DNA from: an uncultured Veillonellaceae bacterium
GTDB lineage: Bacteria; Bacillota; Negativicutes; Veillonellales; Dialisteraceae
DNA length: 64,000 nucleotides
Direction of reading: 5' to 3'
Assembly (NCBI GenBank): GCA_958348245.1
Contig: CATVYJ010000001.1
Span: 1 to 64,000 of the forward strand
Part shown: positions 7,276 to 16,245 of the stretch, piece after piece
Layout of the letters: the number at the start of each line of letters is the position of its first letter
Position numbering within the stretch: position 1 is the first letter of the stretch
Made by a program: the position numbers and the translations under genes
Notes under the pieces: generated by a model
What the model saw: the letters and a program-made list of their open reading frames with translations, nothing else
Told to the model about the DNA's origin: nothing
The model's database searches: none

Positions 7276-8799
7276 ATGGATAAGGGAGCCGTTCATCAAT
7301 TTGCGGAAGAATATTTGAGAAATTATGCGGGCAATGTACCTCCCATGCCGACAGCCTTTATTCGCAATGAAAACTTCGGAGTTCAATGCGGGGCGCTTGG
7401 ATTTGTTATAGACGGGGGCCGAGCTTTCATGAAACGCTATGGCCGCAGCGTCTTTGAAACGGCCCGCGGACTGGTGTACTGCATCAACAGGGTGGACGAT
7501 GCGGCGATCCTCGGCTCGGCCATTTATTCCCGGTGGCAGAGGGAAAAAGACAGACACTACGCGCCTTCTTTTTTTGGAGAAGGAAAAGAAGAAGAGGTGG
7601 AGCAATGGTTTTTCCTCGCTTTTCTGCGATTGTCAGTTTTGACAGAGAACAGGAAAAACCCGGAAAGATTTCCTTCCTCATTACAGAAGGTTCAACTGAT
7701 TTCCACTATATCTATGTTTAAGGAGCCCCAGCAGGGCGTACCCTATCGACAGAAATTGACTCTGCATCGCAATGGTCGAGTGAAATTTTCGTACTACAGA
7801 TATAAAAGAGACTCGAGAAAAGATGAAACATCTAAAACCAAATCGTTTCGGCTGAATAGAGAAAAAACAGACTACCTGATGCAGTTATTTACTTTGCTTA
7901 TGGTTTCAGGCGTTTTTCGCAAAGCAAGATTGTCCCGCGACGCCTGTTGCTGGGACCTTATAATACATGGAACTCATTTACAAGATGCTTTTAAAGCTGG
8001 CGGAACATCGTGGCTATATGGCTTAACGTGTGTGTTCAATTTTTCAAAGATTTTGAGGAAAGAGCTGGGGCTTTGGGAACTTTGGGCGTTTCAAGACGGC
8101 AGAGATAGTCAGTATGACCCGCAGAAAATCCACATGACGTATCGGTTCGATGGAGATGATGCATCCTACGCGCCTGCACGGAAAGCGGTTCTCCTTATAG
8201 ATGGGGAAAAAGACTGCGTCATATGGCGCTGTAAAAGCGGGGAGCAAAAATGCAAATCTGTGCTTTACGGCGGCGTGGATGAATTGCTGGCGCAGTGTGC
8301 GGATATAATCATGGCTCCTGAGGATATACCTGCTGCCGATCTCATGCCGCCGCCCGTCATTCTTGGAGGAGGGAAGCAAGCGCGTCCCAGCGGTCGGTAT
8401 CGCTTGACAGTTCATTACCGATACGCGCCGAAATCCGTGTGGAAGGGAAATTTTCAGGAAGATGAACTTCCTGCTTTCTGGCCGGAGTTCGCTGAAGCGC
8501 TCCGGAATTTCTGCCGGGATACGTCCCACAGCCGCATCCTCGATGAAGCGCTCTACCTTTGGCGGCCTGCGCAAGAGGGGGAACTCATCTACTGCAAAGT
8601 GCGGTTTGAAGACAGCGGCCGCACATACTATTACCGCACGGAAGACGATACGCTCCGCCCGGGCGACTGTGTCCTCGTTCCGACAGGAAAGGAAACCGAA
8701 CCGCAGCTGGCCCGCATTGTCTCCATGGAATGCTGCCGTCCGGATGAAGCGCCCTATCCGCCGGAGAAGACAAAATGGATACAGAGAAAACTAGACTGA
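7276..8799 (+). CDS. Uncharacterised 507-residue protein, paralogue of 54751-56283
   Basis: I do not recognise an assigned function. The ATG at 7276 is chosen over 7270 because it gives correct spacing to AAGGAGGG and aligns with the paralogue (MDKGAVHQFAEEYL vs MDRKAIHEFAEQFL). Three regions are visible: residues ~1-125 (ILGSAIYSRW, WFFLAFLRLSVL), a divergent middle, and residues ~375-507, highly conserved with the paralogue (APKSVWKGNFQEDELP, YYYRTEDDTLRPGD, PYPPEKTK). The last module resembles, from memory, a short C-terminal module of other Firmicute hypothetical proteins. No signal peptide or membrane segment is seen. The middle (~7560-8100) is much poorer in GC than the ends and neighbours, with one 60-base line at about 33%, suggesting mosaic origin. 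Its own promoter and terminator make it monocistronic. Confidence 0.8.
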   Translation: MDKGAVHQFAEEYLRNYAGNVPPMPTAFIRNENFGVQCGALGFVIDGGRAFMKRYGRSVFETARGLVYCINRVDDAAILGSAIYSRWQREKDRHYAPSFFGEGKEEEVEQWFFLAFLRLSVLTENRKNPERFPSSLQKVQLISTISMFKEPQQGVPYRQKLTLHRNGRVKFSYYRYKRDSRKDETSKTKSFRLNREKTDYLMQLFTLLMVSGVFRKARLSRDACCWDLIIHGTHLQDAFKAGGTSWLYGLTCVFNFSKILRKELGLWELWAFQDGRDSQYDPQKIHMTYRFDGDDASYAPARKAVLLIDGEKDCVIWRCKSGEQKCKSVLYGGVDELLAQCADIIMAPEDIPAADLMPPPVILGGGKQARPSGRYRLTVHYRYAPKSVWKGNFQEDELPAFWPEFAEALRNFCRDTSHSRILDEALYLWRPAQEGELIYCKVRFEDSGRTYYYRTEDDTLRPGDCVLVPTGKETEPQLARIVSMECCRPDEAPYPPEKTKWIQRKLD

Positions 8800-8808
8800 A
8801 TTTTCCAG

Positions 8809-8836
8809 ACGCTCTGATGAATGTCAGGGCGTTTTT
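8809..8836 (+). terminator. Terminator of the 7276 gene
   Basis: ACGCTCTGA (8809-8817) pairs with TCAGGGCGT (8824-8832), then TTTT. Confidence 0.85.
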
Positions 8837-8870
8837 CGTATATAGTTCTCGGGAAATGCTAAATGGAAAT

Positions 8871-8959
8871 TTTTCAAATTCTTCTGATTTCAAAAGCATC
8901 GGGCTTTCCTCTGGGAATTTTGCAAGGAGCTCCGCGTCGGATGTGAAATTTTCTGAAAG
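8871..8959. repeat. Imperfect direct repeat, right copy
   Basis: Counterpart of 7079-7183. The inter-block gap is 9 nt here against 25 nt on the left. It lies between the terminator at 8809-8836 and the queF promoter (TATAAT at 9023-9028 with a weak TTTTCA at 9000-9005). Confidence 0.75.
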
Positions 8960-9063
8960 GCGTCCGGTGAGGCGGTAGGATGCCCGCGGGAGGCGCTTCT
9001 TTTCAGGGGGACGGCGATGGGATATAATAAGTGGCGTATTGTTTCATTGAAAGGACGAACGCC

Positions 9064-9555
9064 ATGGAAAAACGGGAAGGGCTGGACGCGCTGAAAGAGC
9101 TCGGCAGCCGGAAGACCACCTACGCTTTTGATTACGATCCCGCGCTGCTCGAAGCGGTGCCGAACGCGCACCCCGACCGGGATTATTTCGTGAAGTTCAA
9201 CTGCCCGGAATTTACGAGCCTCTGCCCGAAGACGGGCCAGCCGGACTTTGCCACCATTTATATTTCCTATATCCCGGACAAACTCATCGTGGAGAGCAAG
9301 TCTCTGAAGCTGTATCTCTTCAGCTACCGCAATCACGGCGACTTCCACGAAGACTGCGTGAATATGATCATGGACGACCTCATTCAGCTGCTGGACCCGA
9401 GGTATATCGAGGTGTGGGGGCGGTTCCTGCCGCGGGGCGGGCTGTCCATTGACCCGTACTGCAATTACGGCCGGCCCGGCACGGAGTGGAAGGACATGGC
9501 GCGGTACCGCCTGCTGCGGCACGACATGAATCCCGACACGGTGGATAATCGGTAA
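9064..9555 (+). CDS. queF: NADPH-dependent 7-cyano-7-deazaguanine (preQ0) reductase
   Basis: A 163-residue unimodular QueF that reduces the nitrile of preQ0 to preQ1 in queuosine synthesis. The catalytic Cys54 lies in SLCPKTGQPDF, and the QueF signature ESKSLKLYLFSYRNHGDFHE is intact. The ATG at 9064 follows GAAAGGACG; the in-frame extension to 9031 lacks homology. No preQ1 riboswitch was seen upstream and no other queuosine genes are adjacent. Confidence 0.95.
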   Translation: MEKREGLDALKELGSRKTTYAFDYDPALLEAVPNAHPDRDYFVKFNCPEFTSLCPKTGQPDFATIYISYIPDKLIVESKSLKLYLFSYRNHGDFHEDCVNMIMDDLIQLLDPRYIEVWGRFLPRGGLSIDPYCNYGRPGTEWKDMARYRLLRHDMNPDTVDNR

Positions 9556-9566
9556 GGAGGACAGCG

Positions 9567-10808
9567 ATGACGGAAGAATTACAGGCCATCTACCGGGAAG
9601 CGGTGCGGGAGCTCGCCCCGGTCTTTGAGGAAATGGAATCCATTTCTCTCTACAATACGGAGAAGGTGCTCGCCGCCTTCCGGAAGCACGCGCTCTCCGC
9701 GTTTCATTTCGCCCCGTCCAACGGCTACGGCTACGGCGACCCCGGCCGGGAGAAGCTGGAGGAAATCTGGGCGGAGGTGTTCCGCGCGGAGGCGGCTCTC
9801 GTGCGGCCGCAGTTCGTGTCGGGCACGCACGCCCTCGCCACGGTGCTTCTCGCCCTGACGGACCCGGGGGATACGCTCCTCTCCGCGGTGGGCGCGCCGT
9901 ACGATACCATGCAGAGCGTCATCGGCGTCACGGGGGACGCGCCGCACAGCCTGGCGAAGCGCGGCGTCCATTATAAGGAAGCGCCGCTCCGGGGGGACAC
10001 ATATGATCTGGACGCCATCCGGGACGCGGTGGACGAGACGACGAAACTCGTGCTCATCCAGCGCTCCCGGGGCTACATGGACCGGAAAGCGCTTTTCCCG
10101 GAGGACATCCGCGCCATCATCCGCACGGTGAAGGAAAAGAATCCGCACGCGGTCTGCTTCGTGGATAACTGCTACGGCGAATTTACCTGCAAAGAAGAAC
10201 CGATCGAACTCGGCGCGGACATCACCGCGGGCTCGCTCATCAAGAACGCCGGCGGCGGCATGGCGCCCACGGGGGGCTATATCTGCGGCCGGGCGGACCT
10301 GGTGGACCGGTGCGCGCAGGAGCTCACCGCGCCCGGCCTCGGCGCGGAAATGGGGTCGTACGCCGCGAGCTACCGTCCTTTCTTCCAGGGGCTCTTCCTC
10401 GCGCCGCACATCACGCGCCAGGCCGTCATGGGCGCAGAGCTCGCCGCGGCGGTTTTCACGAAGCTGGGCTTCCGTGTGTCGCCTGCGCCGGGCCATCTCC
10501 GGAGCGACCTCATCACGGCCATCGAACTGGACTCGGAGCGGAATATGTGCCTCTTTGCGGAGGCGCTCCAGAGCTGGTCGCCGGTGGATTCCAACGCGCG
10601 CCCCGTGCCGGGGCCGATGCCGGGCTACACGGACCCCATCCTGATGGCGGCGGGCACTTTTGTACAGGGCTCGACCATCGAGATCTCCGCGGACGGCCCG
10701 GTGCGCCCGCCGTATACCATGTATCTGCAGGGGAGCCTCACCTTCGAGCACGCCGTGCTGGCCGTCCTCGGCGCGGCGGAAAAAATCCTTGCGGAGAAAA
10801 AAGACTGA
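9567..10808 (+). CDS. Methionine gamma-lyase-family PLP protein (aluminium-resistance/YnbB-type)
   Basis: A 413-residue fold-type I PLP enzyme of the family often annotated 'methionine gamma-lyase family' or 'aluminum resistance protein'. The N-terminal FAPSNGYGYGDPGREKLEEI and the central SLIKNAGGGMAPTGGYI, holding the presumed PLP-binding Lys, are characteristic. The true substrate of this family is poorly established, so the annotated activity should not be taken literally. It starts 11 nt after queF behind GGAGG and is probably co-transcribed with it. The length is typical for the family. Confidence 0.85.
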   Translation: MTEELQAIYREAVRELAPVFEEMESISLYNTEKVLAAFRKHALSAFHFAPSNGYGYGDPGREKLEEIWAEVFRAEAALVRPQFVSGTHALATVLLALTDPGDTLLSAVGAPYDTMQSVIGVTGDAPHSLAKRGVHYKEAPLRGDTYDLDAIRDAVDETTKLVLIQRSRGYMDRKALFPEDIRAIIRTVKEKNPHAVCFVDNCYGEFTCKEEPIELGADITAGSLIKNAGGGMAPTGGYICGRADLVDRCAQELTAPGLGAEMGSYAASYRPFFQGLFLAPHITRQAVMGAELAAAVFTKLGFRVSPAPGHLRSDLITAIELDSERNMCLFAEALQSWSPVDSNARPVPGPMPGYTDPILMAAGTFVQGSTIEISADGPVRPPYTMYLQGSLTFEHAVLAVLGAAEKILAEKKD

Positions 10809-10828
10809 GAAGAATTTCAAAAAAGGAC

Positions 10829-10857
10829 TTTACAGACCTCCGTCCTCATGCTATAAT
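10829..10857 (+). promoter_or_regulatory. Promoter of tRNA-Ala
   Basis: TTTACA (10829-10834), 17 bp, TATAAT (10852-10857), 19 nt before the tRNA. Confidence 0.8.
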
Positions 10858-10876
10858 CATACTCGTCAAACGTCAT

Positions 10877-10952
10877 GGGGACGTAGCTCAGCTGGGAGAG
10901 CGCCTGCTTCGCATGCAGGAGGTCAAGAGTTCGATCCTCTCCGTCTCCACCA
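10877..10952 (+). tRNA. tRNA-Ala, anticodon CGC
   Basis: A complete 76-nt cloverleaf with encoded CCA. The acceptor stem GGGGACG pairs with CGTCTCC and includes the G3-U70 wobble pair that identifies tRNA-Ala. The anticodon stem CCTGC/GCAGG encloses loop TTCGCAT (anticodon CGC, reading GCG codons), and the T arm carries TTCGATC. GCG is abundant in these GC-rich genes. Confidence 0.97.
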
Positions 10953-10962
10953 TGAACAAGAG

Positions 10963-10987
10963 GACCCGGTGCGCCGGGTCTTTTTTG
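10963..10987 (+). terminator. Terminator of tRNA-Ala
   Basis: GACCCGG (10963-10969), loop TGCG, CCGGGTC (10974-10980), then a T run. Confidence 0.9.
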
Positions 10988-11060
10988 TTTGCCTTTTCGC
11001 GGGGGCGCGTTATTTTTGGTATAATGAGGGCAGTGTGAAAGCGTCACAGGAGAAGCGAAC

Positions 11061-12260
11061 ATGAATATTTTACTGGCAGATTTTCATAAATACGCGGGAT
11101 ACAGCGGCGGCATCGAAAAGGTGCTTTCTCAGATGGCGGCGGCGCTGCACGCGCGGGGCCATGCGGTGACGGCGGTTTTTGCCGATGAAAAAGACGGGCG
11201 GCCGTTCTTTCCCCTGCCCGACGGGGTGAAGGTATACAACCTGTACCGCGTCAGCGGCTGTGCGGCGGTCCGGCCGGGAACGCTCGGGAAAATCCTCCGG
11301 GAGGCGGTGCGTCCTTTCAGCCGGGCCGCGGCGCGGAATCAGAACTACCGGCTCCTCGCGAAAGCCGCGCCGGCGCTCCGGGCGGTCCTCGAGAGGGAGA
11401 CGCCCGACGTGATCGTTTCCTTCCGGGAACCCACGGGGCGGCTCCTGCTGGAGGGCGTGAAGACGGATATTCCTGTGATTTCCATGCTTCACAACGATCC
11501 GGACGAAATCTTCGACGGCGCGCCGGAAGCGGAGAAGAAAGCGCTCGCGAAAAGCGCGCGCATTCAGGTGCTGCTCCCTTCGTTTGCGGACAGCGCGAAG
11601 AAGTATCTTGATTACGACCGGTTTACCGCCATTCCGAACACAGTGCCCGCGCCGGAACGGTTTGCCGATCCGGGGCAGCCGCGGAAAGTGCATACCATCG
11701 CCTGCGTGGGGCGGCTCACGGGCCGGACGAAGCGGCAGCATCTTCTCATCGAAGCGTTCGCGCCGCTCGCCGCGGAATTTCCCGACTGGCAGGTGGAGCT
11801 CTGGGGCGCGCAGTACGATAAGCCCTACGTGGCGTCTCTCCGGGCGCTTATCAAAAAATACGGGCTGGAAAAGCGGGTGCGCCTCTGCGGCACCACGAAA
11901 GATATGCAGAGCGTGTGGGACCGGACGGATATTTTCGCCTTTCCCAGCCATCACGAAGGATTTCCCCTGGCCCTCACGGAGGCCATGAGCTGCGGCATCC
12001 CCGCCGTGGGGTACCGGAGCTGCGCCGCCGTGAGCCAGCTCATCGAGGACCCGCGGACGGGACTTCTCTGCGATGAGGGGACGGAACCCCTCACGAAGGC
12101 GTTGCGCGTGCTCATGGGGAGCGGCGGGCGGCGGCGGGACATGGGACTCGCGGCGCGCCTCGCCATGCAGGCGTACCGGCCGGACGCGGTGTGGGACCGG
12201 TGGGAAGCGCTTATGAAGGAAGTCGTAGAGGAAGCGAAAGGACAGCAGAAGAAGAGATGA
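11061..12260 (+). CDS. GT4-family glycosyltransferase (probable LPS core)
   Basis: A 399-residue GT-B glycosyltransferase. The N-terminal half has YSGGIEKVLSQMA, typical of the acceptor-side glycine loop. The C-terminal half has CVGRLTGRTKRQHLLIEAF and the nucleotide-sugar motif FPSHHEGFPLALTEAMSCGIP with the EX7E-type glutamates. It likely transfers a sugar onto lipopolysaccharide core at the cytoplasmic face, judging from the HldE and heptosyltransferase genes that overlap downstream. Sugar donor and acceptor cannot be read from sequence. A TATAAT box lies at 11020-11025; the start follows CACAGGAGAAGCGAAC. Confidence 0.85.
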   Translation: MNILLADFHKYAGYSGGIEKVLSQMAAALHARGHAVTAVFADEKDGRPFFPLPDGVKVYNLYRVSGCAAVRPGTLGKILREAVRPFSRAAARNQNYRLLAKAAPALRAVLERETPDVIVSFREPTGRLLLEGVKTDIPVISMLHNDPDEIFDGAPEAEKKALAKSARIQVLLPSFADSAKKYLDYDRFTAIPNTVPAPERFADPGQPRKVHTIACVGRLTGRTKRQHLLIEAFAPLAAEFPDWQVELWGAQYDKPYVASLRALIKKYGLEKRVRLCGTTKDMQSVWDRTDIFAFPSHHEGFPLALTEAMSCGIPAVGYRSCAAVSQLIEDPRTGLLCDEGTEPLTKALRVLMGSGGRRRDMGLAARLAMQAYRPDAVWDRWEALMKEVVEEAKGQQKKR

Positions 12261-13729
12261 AGCAGGAAGGCGAGATTTTTCTGAGAGAACAGGTGCGGCG
12301 GGTCCGCGCGGCGGTCATTGGCGACGTCATGCTCGACCGGTACGTGTCGGGCCGGGTGGACCGCATTTCCCCGGAAGCGCCGGTGCCGGTGGCGCTGGTG
12401 GAGACGGAGCGGTCCGTGCTGGGCGGCGCGGCCAATACGGCGGCGAATCTGGCGGCCCTCGGCTGCGCCGTGGCCATGACGGGGCTTGCCGGCAGCGACG
12501 AGAGCGGCCATATCCTGCACCGCCTTGCCGGAGAGCGCGGCATCGACGACGCGGGCGTGCTCGTGCGCGGCGGATACAGCACCATTACGAAAATGCGCAT
12601 CCTCGGTGCGCGGCAGCAGATGCTCCGTCTCGATTTTGAAAAGAAAACGCCTCTGGACGAAGCGGGGACGGCGGCGGTGCTGCGCTGGCTGGACGCGCGC
12701 CATGCGGCGGGGCTGGACGTGATCGTCCTCTCGGATTACGGCAAAGGCTTCATCACGGCGGAGCTGGCGCAGGCGGTGATCCGCCGCAGCCACAGCTGGA
12801 AAATTCCCGTGCTGGTGGACCCGAAGGGAAGCGACTGGCGGAAATACACCGGCGCGTACGGCATCACGCCGAATCTGAAAGAGCTCTCCGACTGCTGCGG
12901 CGCGGCTATCCCCAATGAAGACGGGGACATCGAGCGGGCGGGCGTGCTCGTGCGGGAGAAGTACCATCTGAAATACCTCTATGTGACGCGTTCGGAAAAG
13001 GGTATCACCAGCATCGGCGCCAGGGAGATCATCCACTGCCCGGCCATGGCGCGGGACGTCTTCGACGTATCCGGCGCGGGCGACACGGTCATGGCGGTGC
13101 TCGCCGCCGCGCTCGCCGCGGGGAAAGACTCGGAGACGGCGCTGAAACTGGCCAATACCGCCGCGGGCATCGCCGTGTCCCGCGTGGGCACCTATCCGGT
13201 GAAGCGGGAGGAAGTGCTTGACGCATGGGAAAGCGAAGGGCGGGATCTCCGTAAAAATTACCGGCCTCTCACGTGGGAGGAAGCGGAGCAGAAAATCCGC
13301 CGGTGGCGTGAGAAGGGCGAGACTGTGGTCTTCACGAACGGCTGCTTCGACATCCTGCACCGGGGGCACGTGACGTACCTCCAGCAGGCGGCTTCCCTCG
13401 GGGACCATCTTCTCGTGGGGCTCAATTCAGATGATTCCGTGCGGCGGCTCAAGGGGCCGGAGCGTCCCATCAACGGTGAGCGCGACCGGGCGTTCATGCT
13501 GGCGGCGCTGCGGTTTGTGGACGACGTGGTGGTCTTCGGGGAAGACACGCCGCGGGAGCTTCTCGCCCGCCTCCGTCCGGACATCCTCGTGAAGGGCGGG
13601 GATTACCGCGCGGACGAAGTGGCCGGCCGGGAATACGCGGGACGGGTGGAAATTCTTCCTTTTGTGGCGGGCTATTCCACCACGGGGACCATTGCGCGCA
13701 TCCGCGAGCACGGAGACAAAGCAGAATGA
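12257..13729 (+). CDS. hldE: Bifunctional heptose-7-phosphate kinase / heptose-1-phosphate adenylyltransferase
   Basis: A 490-residue two-domain enzyme making ADP-heptose for LPS inner core. Residues ~1-320 are a ribokinase-fold kinase with GGAANTAANLAALG and the catalytic GAGDTVMA loop. Residues ~345-490 are a nucleotidyltransferase with FTNGCFDILHRGHVTYL (HxGH motif). The ATG at 12257 overlaps the preceding stop; an upstream in-frame start at 12191 would intrude into the glycosyltransferase. It confirms an outer membrane with heptose-containing LPS. Confidence 0.95.
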   Translation: MKQEGEIFLREQVRRVRAAVIGDVMLDRYVSGRVDRISPEAPVPVALVETERSVLGGAANTAANLAALGCAVAMTGLAGSDESGHILHRLAGERGIDDAGVLVRGGYSTITKMRILGARQQMLRLDFEKKTPLDEAGTAAVLRWLDARHAAGLDVIVLSDYGKGFITAELAQAVIRRSHSWKIPVLVDPKGSDWRKYTGAYGITPNLKELSDCCGAAIPNEDGDIERAGVLVREKYHLKYLYVTRSEKGITSIGAREIIHCPAMARDVFDVSGAGDTVMAVLAAALAAGKDSETALKLANTAAGIAVSRVGTYPVKREEVLDAWESEGRDLRKNYRPLTWEEAEQKIRRWREKGETVVFTNGCFDILHRGHVTYLQQAASLGDHLLVGLNSDDSVRRLKGPERPINGERDRAFMLAALRFVDDVVVFGEDTPRELLARLRPDILVKGGDYRADEVAGREYAGRVEILPFVAGYSTTGTIARIREHGDKAE

Positions 13730-14814
13730 AGGCACTGGACCTCAACCATAAAACCATCGTCATTTTCTACATGCTCTACTTCGGGGACATGGTGTCCATC
13801 ACGCCTTTCCTCGAAGTGCTGCGCCGCGCGGCGAAAGATTCGCGCATCGTGCTTGTGGCGGATAAGCGCTTCGTCGAGTCCGTACAATACAATCCCCATG
13901 TGGACGAGATCATTCCGGCGGATCGGAAAGCCATGGGCATGGGCGCGACCTGGCGGCTGGGGAAACGGCTGGGCGCAATGCAGCCGGATATTCTCTTCGT
14001 ACTTCACGGCACATCCCGCACGTCTCTCATGGCGCTGGCCATGCGTCCGAAATACTGGACGGGGGAAGCGGGCACGCGCCTGGACCGGCTCTTCATGGAC
14101 CGCGTCCTCCTCGTGGAGCGGAAAGACTGCCACGCCGCGGTGAAATATCTCCGCGTGCTGGAGGATGTGGGCGTATCCGATCTGTCGCACCACGGCATGC
14201 AGACTTACACGTGCGAAGCGTGGGAGCGCGCGGCGGAAGCGTTCTATGCGTCGTGCGGCGTGAAAAAAGGCGACAGGCTCCTCGGCTTTTCCGCAGGCAG
14301 CTCTACGGCGGAGAAAAACTGGCCTGCAGAGCGCTACGGCATGGTGGCGGACCATTTCGCCGCGCTTGGCTGGCGGCCCGTTTTCTTCGGCGTGCCCGGA
14401 GAAATGCCGCTGATCGAACGGGCGCTGTCCGTCATGGCGCACAGGGATGAAGCCGTCGTCGCCGCGGGCCGCCTCTCCATGGGGGAATTTATGGCGGCCG
14501 CCTCGTGGTGCGCCGCGGGCTTTACGAACGACAGCGGCCCCATGTACGTCTTCGACAGCCGGGGCGTGCCGGCCATCGCGCTTTTCGGGCCGAGCAACGC
14601 CCGGCTCCACCATCCCCTCGGGGCGCTGTCGTGCGCGCTCTCTTCGAGCGACCTGCCTCTTTCGCAGGACCACGTGGCCCACACCATCCGGGATAAAACC
14701 TACACGCCCATAGAAGCGATCGCGGTGGACGACGTGATCCGCGCGGGCGAATGGGCGCTCGGCCTCCGCGAGTCTTCCGACTACGACCGGCACGTCCTCA
14801 TCCTGAAAAAATAA
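13726..14814 (+). CDS. Glycosyltransferase family 9 (heptosyltransferase)
   Basis: A 362-residue GT9-type protein. The N-terminal MLYFGDMVSITPFLEVLR matches the heptosyltransferase start (usually GD.vl.tP). GFSAGSSTAEKNWPAERY and the C-terminal TNDSGPMYVFDSRGVPAIALFG form the ADP-heptose site. It adds heptose to lipid A-Kdo or to the growing core, using the product of the HldE pathway. It overlaps hldE by 4 nt and is last in the operon before a strong terminator. WaaC- versus WaaF-type position is not distinguishable here. Confidence 0.9.
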   Translation: MKALDLNHKTIVIFYMLYFGDMVSITPFLEVLRRAAKDSRIVLVADKRFVESVQYNPHVDEIIPADRKAMGMGATWRLGKRLGAMQPDILFVLHGTSRTSLMALAMRPKYWTGEAGTRLDRLFMDRVLLVERKDCHAAVKYLRVLEDVGVSDLSHHGMQTYTCEAWERAAEAFYASCGVKKGDRLLGFSAGSSTAEKNWPAERYGMVADHFAALGWRPVFFGVPGEMPLIERALSVMAHRDEAVVAAGRLSMGEFMAAASWCAAGFTNDSGPMYVFDSRGVPAIALFGPSNARLHHPLGALSCALSSSDLPLSQDHVAHTIRDKTYTPIEAIAVDDVIRAGEWALGLRESSDYDRHVLILKK

Positions 14815-14828
14815 ACAGCGCATCTGTG

Positions 14829-14855
14829 CCTCTGCGGTTTCGCAGAGGATTTTTT
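14829..14855 (+). terminator. Terminator of the LPS operon
   Basis: CCTCTGCG (14829-14836), loop GTTT, CGCAGAGG (14841-14848), then a T-rich tract. Confidence 0.9.
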
Positions 14856-15000
14856 CTGCCCGCACCGCGGAAATATCGGGCCCGCCGCATGCGGAAAGGG
14901 GCTGCGGCGAAGAAAGGCAAAAAGTTTGCGGCGCGATGGAGAGAACAAAGTTTCCTGCATATGGTACAATAAAGAAAAAATGTTCTATTCTGGAGGAAAC

Positions 15001-16242
15001 ATGGAACTGGAAGACAAACTGGCGGTGCTGGCGGATGCGGCGAAGTACGACGTGTCCTGTTCGTCCAGCGGGTCGCGCCGCGGAAACGGGCCGGGCGGCA
15101 CAGGGTGCGCGAGCTATGCGGGCATCTGCCACAGCTGGGCCGCAGACGGCCGATGCATTTCACTCCTGAAAATTCTCATGACCAACGCGTGCATCTACGA
15201 CTGCGAGTACTGCGTGAACCGCCGCAGCCACGACACGCCCCGGGCGATGCTTTCCGTGGAGGAAATCGTGCAGGTCACCATGGCGTTTTACCGGCGGAAT
15301 TACATCGAAGGGCTTTTTCTCAGCTCGGGCATCGTGCGTTCGCCGGACTACACGACGGAGCTGCTTATCCAGGTGGCGCGTACGCTCCGTGAACGGGAGC
15401 GGTTCAACGGGTACATTCACATGAAGGCCATTCCCGGTACGGACGCGCGGCTCATCGGGGAGCTGGGGCGGTATGCGGACCGCATGAGCGTCAATATGGA
15501 ACTCCCCTCGGCGCAGTCTCTCGCGCTCCTCGCGCCGCAGAAATCCCGCGCGTCCATTTTGTCGCCCATGAAATACATCCGGGACCGCCTCGCGGAGGCG
15601 GCGGAGGACCGGAAGCTCACCCGGCGCGCGCCGTCCTTTGTGCCCGCAGGGCAGACCACGCAGCTCATCGTCGGCGCAAGCGGGGAGAGCGACCGGCAGA
15701 TTCTGCGCCTGTCGGAAGGGCTGTACCGCGCGGTGGGATTGAAGCGGGTGTATTACTCGGCGTATGTGCCGGTCATGCAGGGACGGCACCTTCCGGCCAT
15801 CGCCCGCCCGCCGCTCCTCCGGGAAAACCGGCTGTATCAGGCGGACTGGCTGCTCCGGTACTATCAGTTCCGCGCGGACGAGCTGCTCACGGAGGACGCT
15901 CCCGATTTTGATCTCGAACTGGATCCGAAAGCGTGCTGGGCGCTGCGCCACCGCGGCGCGTTTCCCGTAGAGGTGAACCGCGCGCCCTATGAAGCGCTCC
16001 TTCGCGTGCCGGGGATCGGCGTGCGGTCGGCACTGCGCATCGTGAAGCTCCGGCGGTACGGCGGGCTCTCGGCGGACAGCCTGCGCCGGATCGGCCTTGT
16101 GTGGAAGCGGGCGCGCCATTTCATCACTGTGGGCGGGCGGTACTACGGCAGCCTTGACGGGCGGACGCTGCGGGCCGACCTGGTATCCGCAAAAACGCGG
16201 CGCGCCATGACGGAAACCAGTCTGTTTGAAGGGCAGGTGTGA
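15001..16242 (+). CDS. Radical SAM protein, putative DNA modification/repair (UDG-linked type)
   Basis: A 413-residue radical SAM enzyme. The cluster motif CX3CX2C is C64-C68-C71 (CIYDCEYC). Four more cysteines precede it (C20, C36, C43, C52). Residues ~326-349 contain a helix-hairpin-helix segment (LLRVPGIGVRSALRIV) typical of DNA-binding proteins. From memory this matches the family described as radical SAM protein linked to a uracil-DNA-glycosylase-type partner; the next gene is that partner. The chemistry is unproven. The ATG at 15001 follows TGGAGGAAAC; in-frame codons from 14926 are rejected. A TACAAT box lies just upstream. Confidence 0.85.
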   Translation: MELEDKLAVLADAAKYDVSCSSSGSRRGNGPGGTGCASYAGICHSWAADGRCISLLKILMTNACIYDCEYCVNRRSHDTPRAMLSVEEIVQVTMAFYRRNYIEGLFLSSGIVRSPDYTTELLIQVARTLRERERFNGYIHMKAIPGTDARLIGELGRYADRMSVNMELPSAQSLALLAPQKSRASILSPMKYIRDRLAEAAEDRKLTRRAPSFVPAGQTTQLIVGASGESDRQILRLSEGLYRAVGLKRVYYSAYVPVMQGRHLPAIARPPLLRENRLYQADWLLRYYQFRADELLTEDAPDFDLELDPKACWALRHRGAFPVEVNRAPYEALLRVPGIGVRSALRIVKLRRYGGLSADSLRRIGLVWKRARHFITVGGRYYGSLDGRTLRADLVSAKTRRAMTETSLFEGQV

Positions 16243-16245
16243 GGA

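Noticed and set aside
8960..9063. preQ1 riboswitch before queF
   Set aside because: No preQ1-type hairpin plus A-rich tail was found between the TATAAT box and the start codon.
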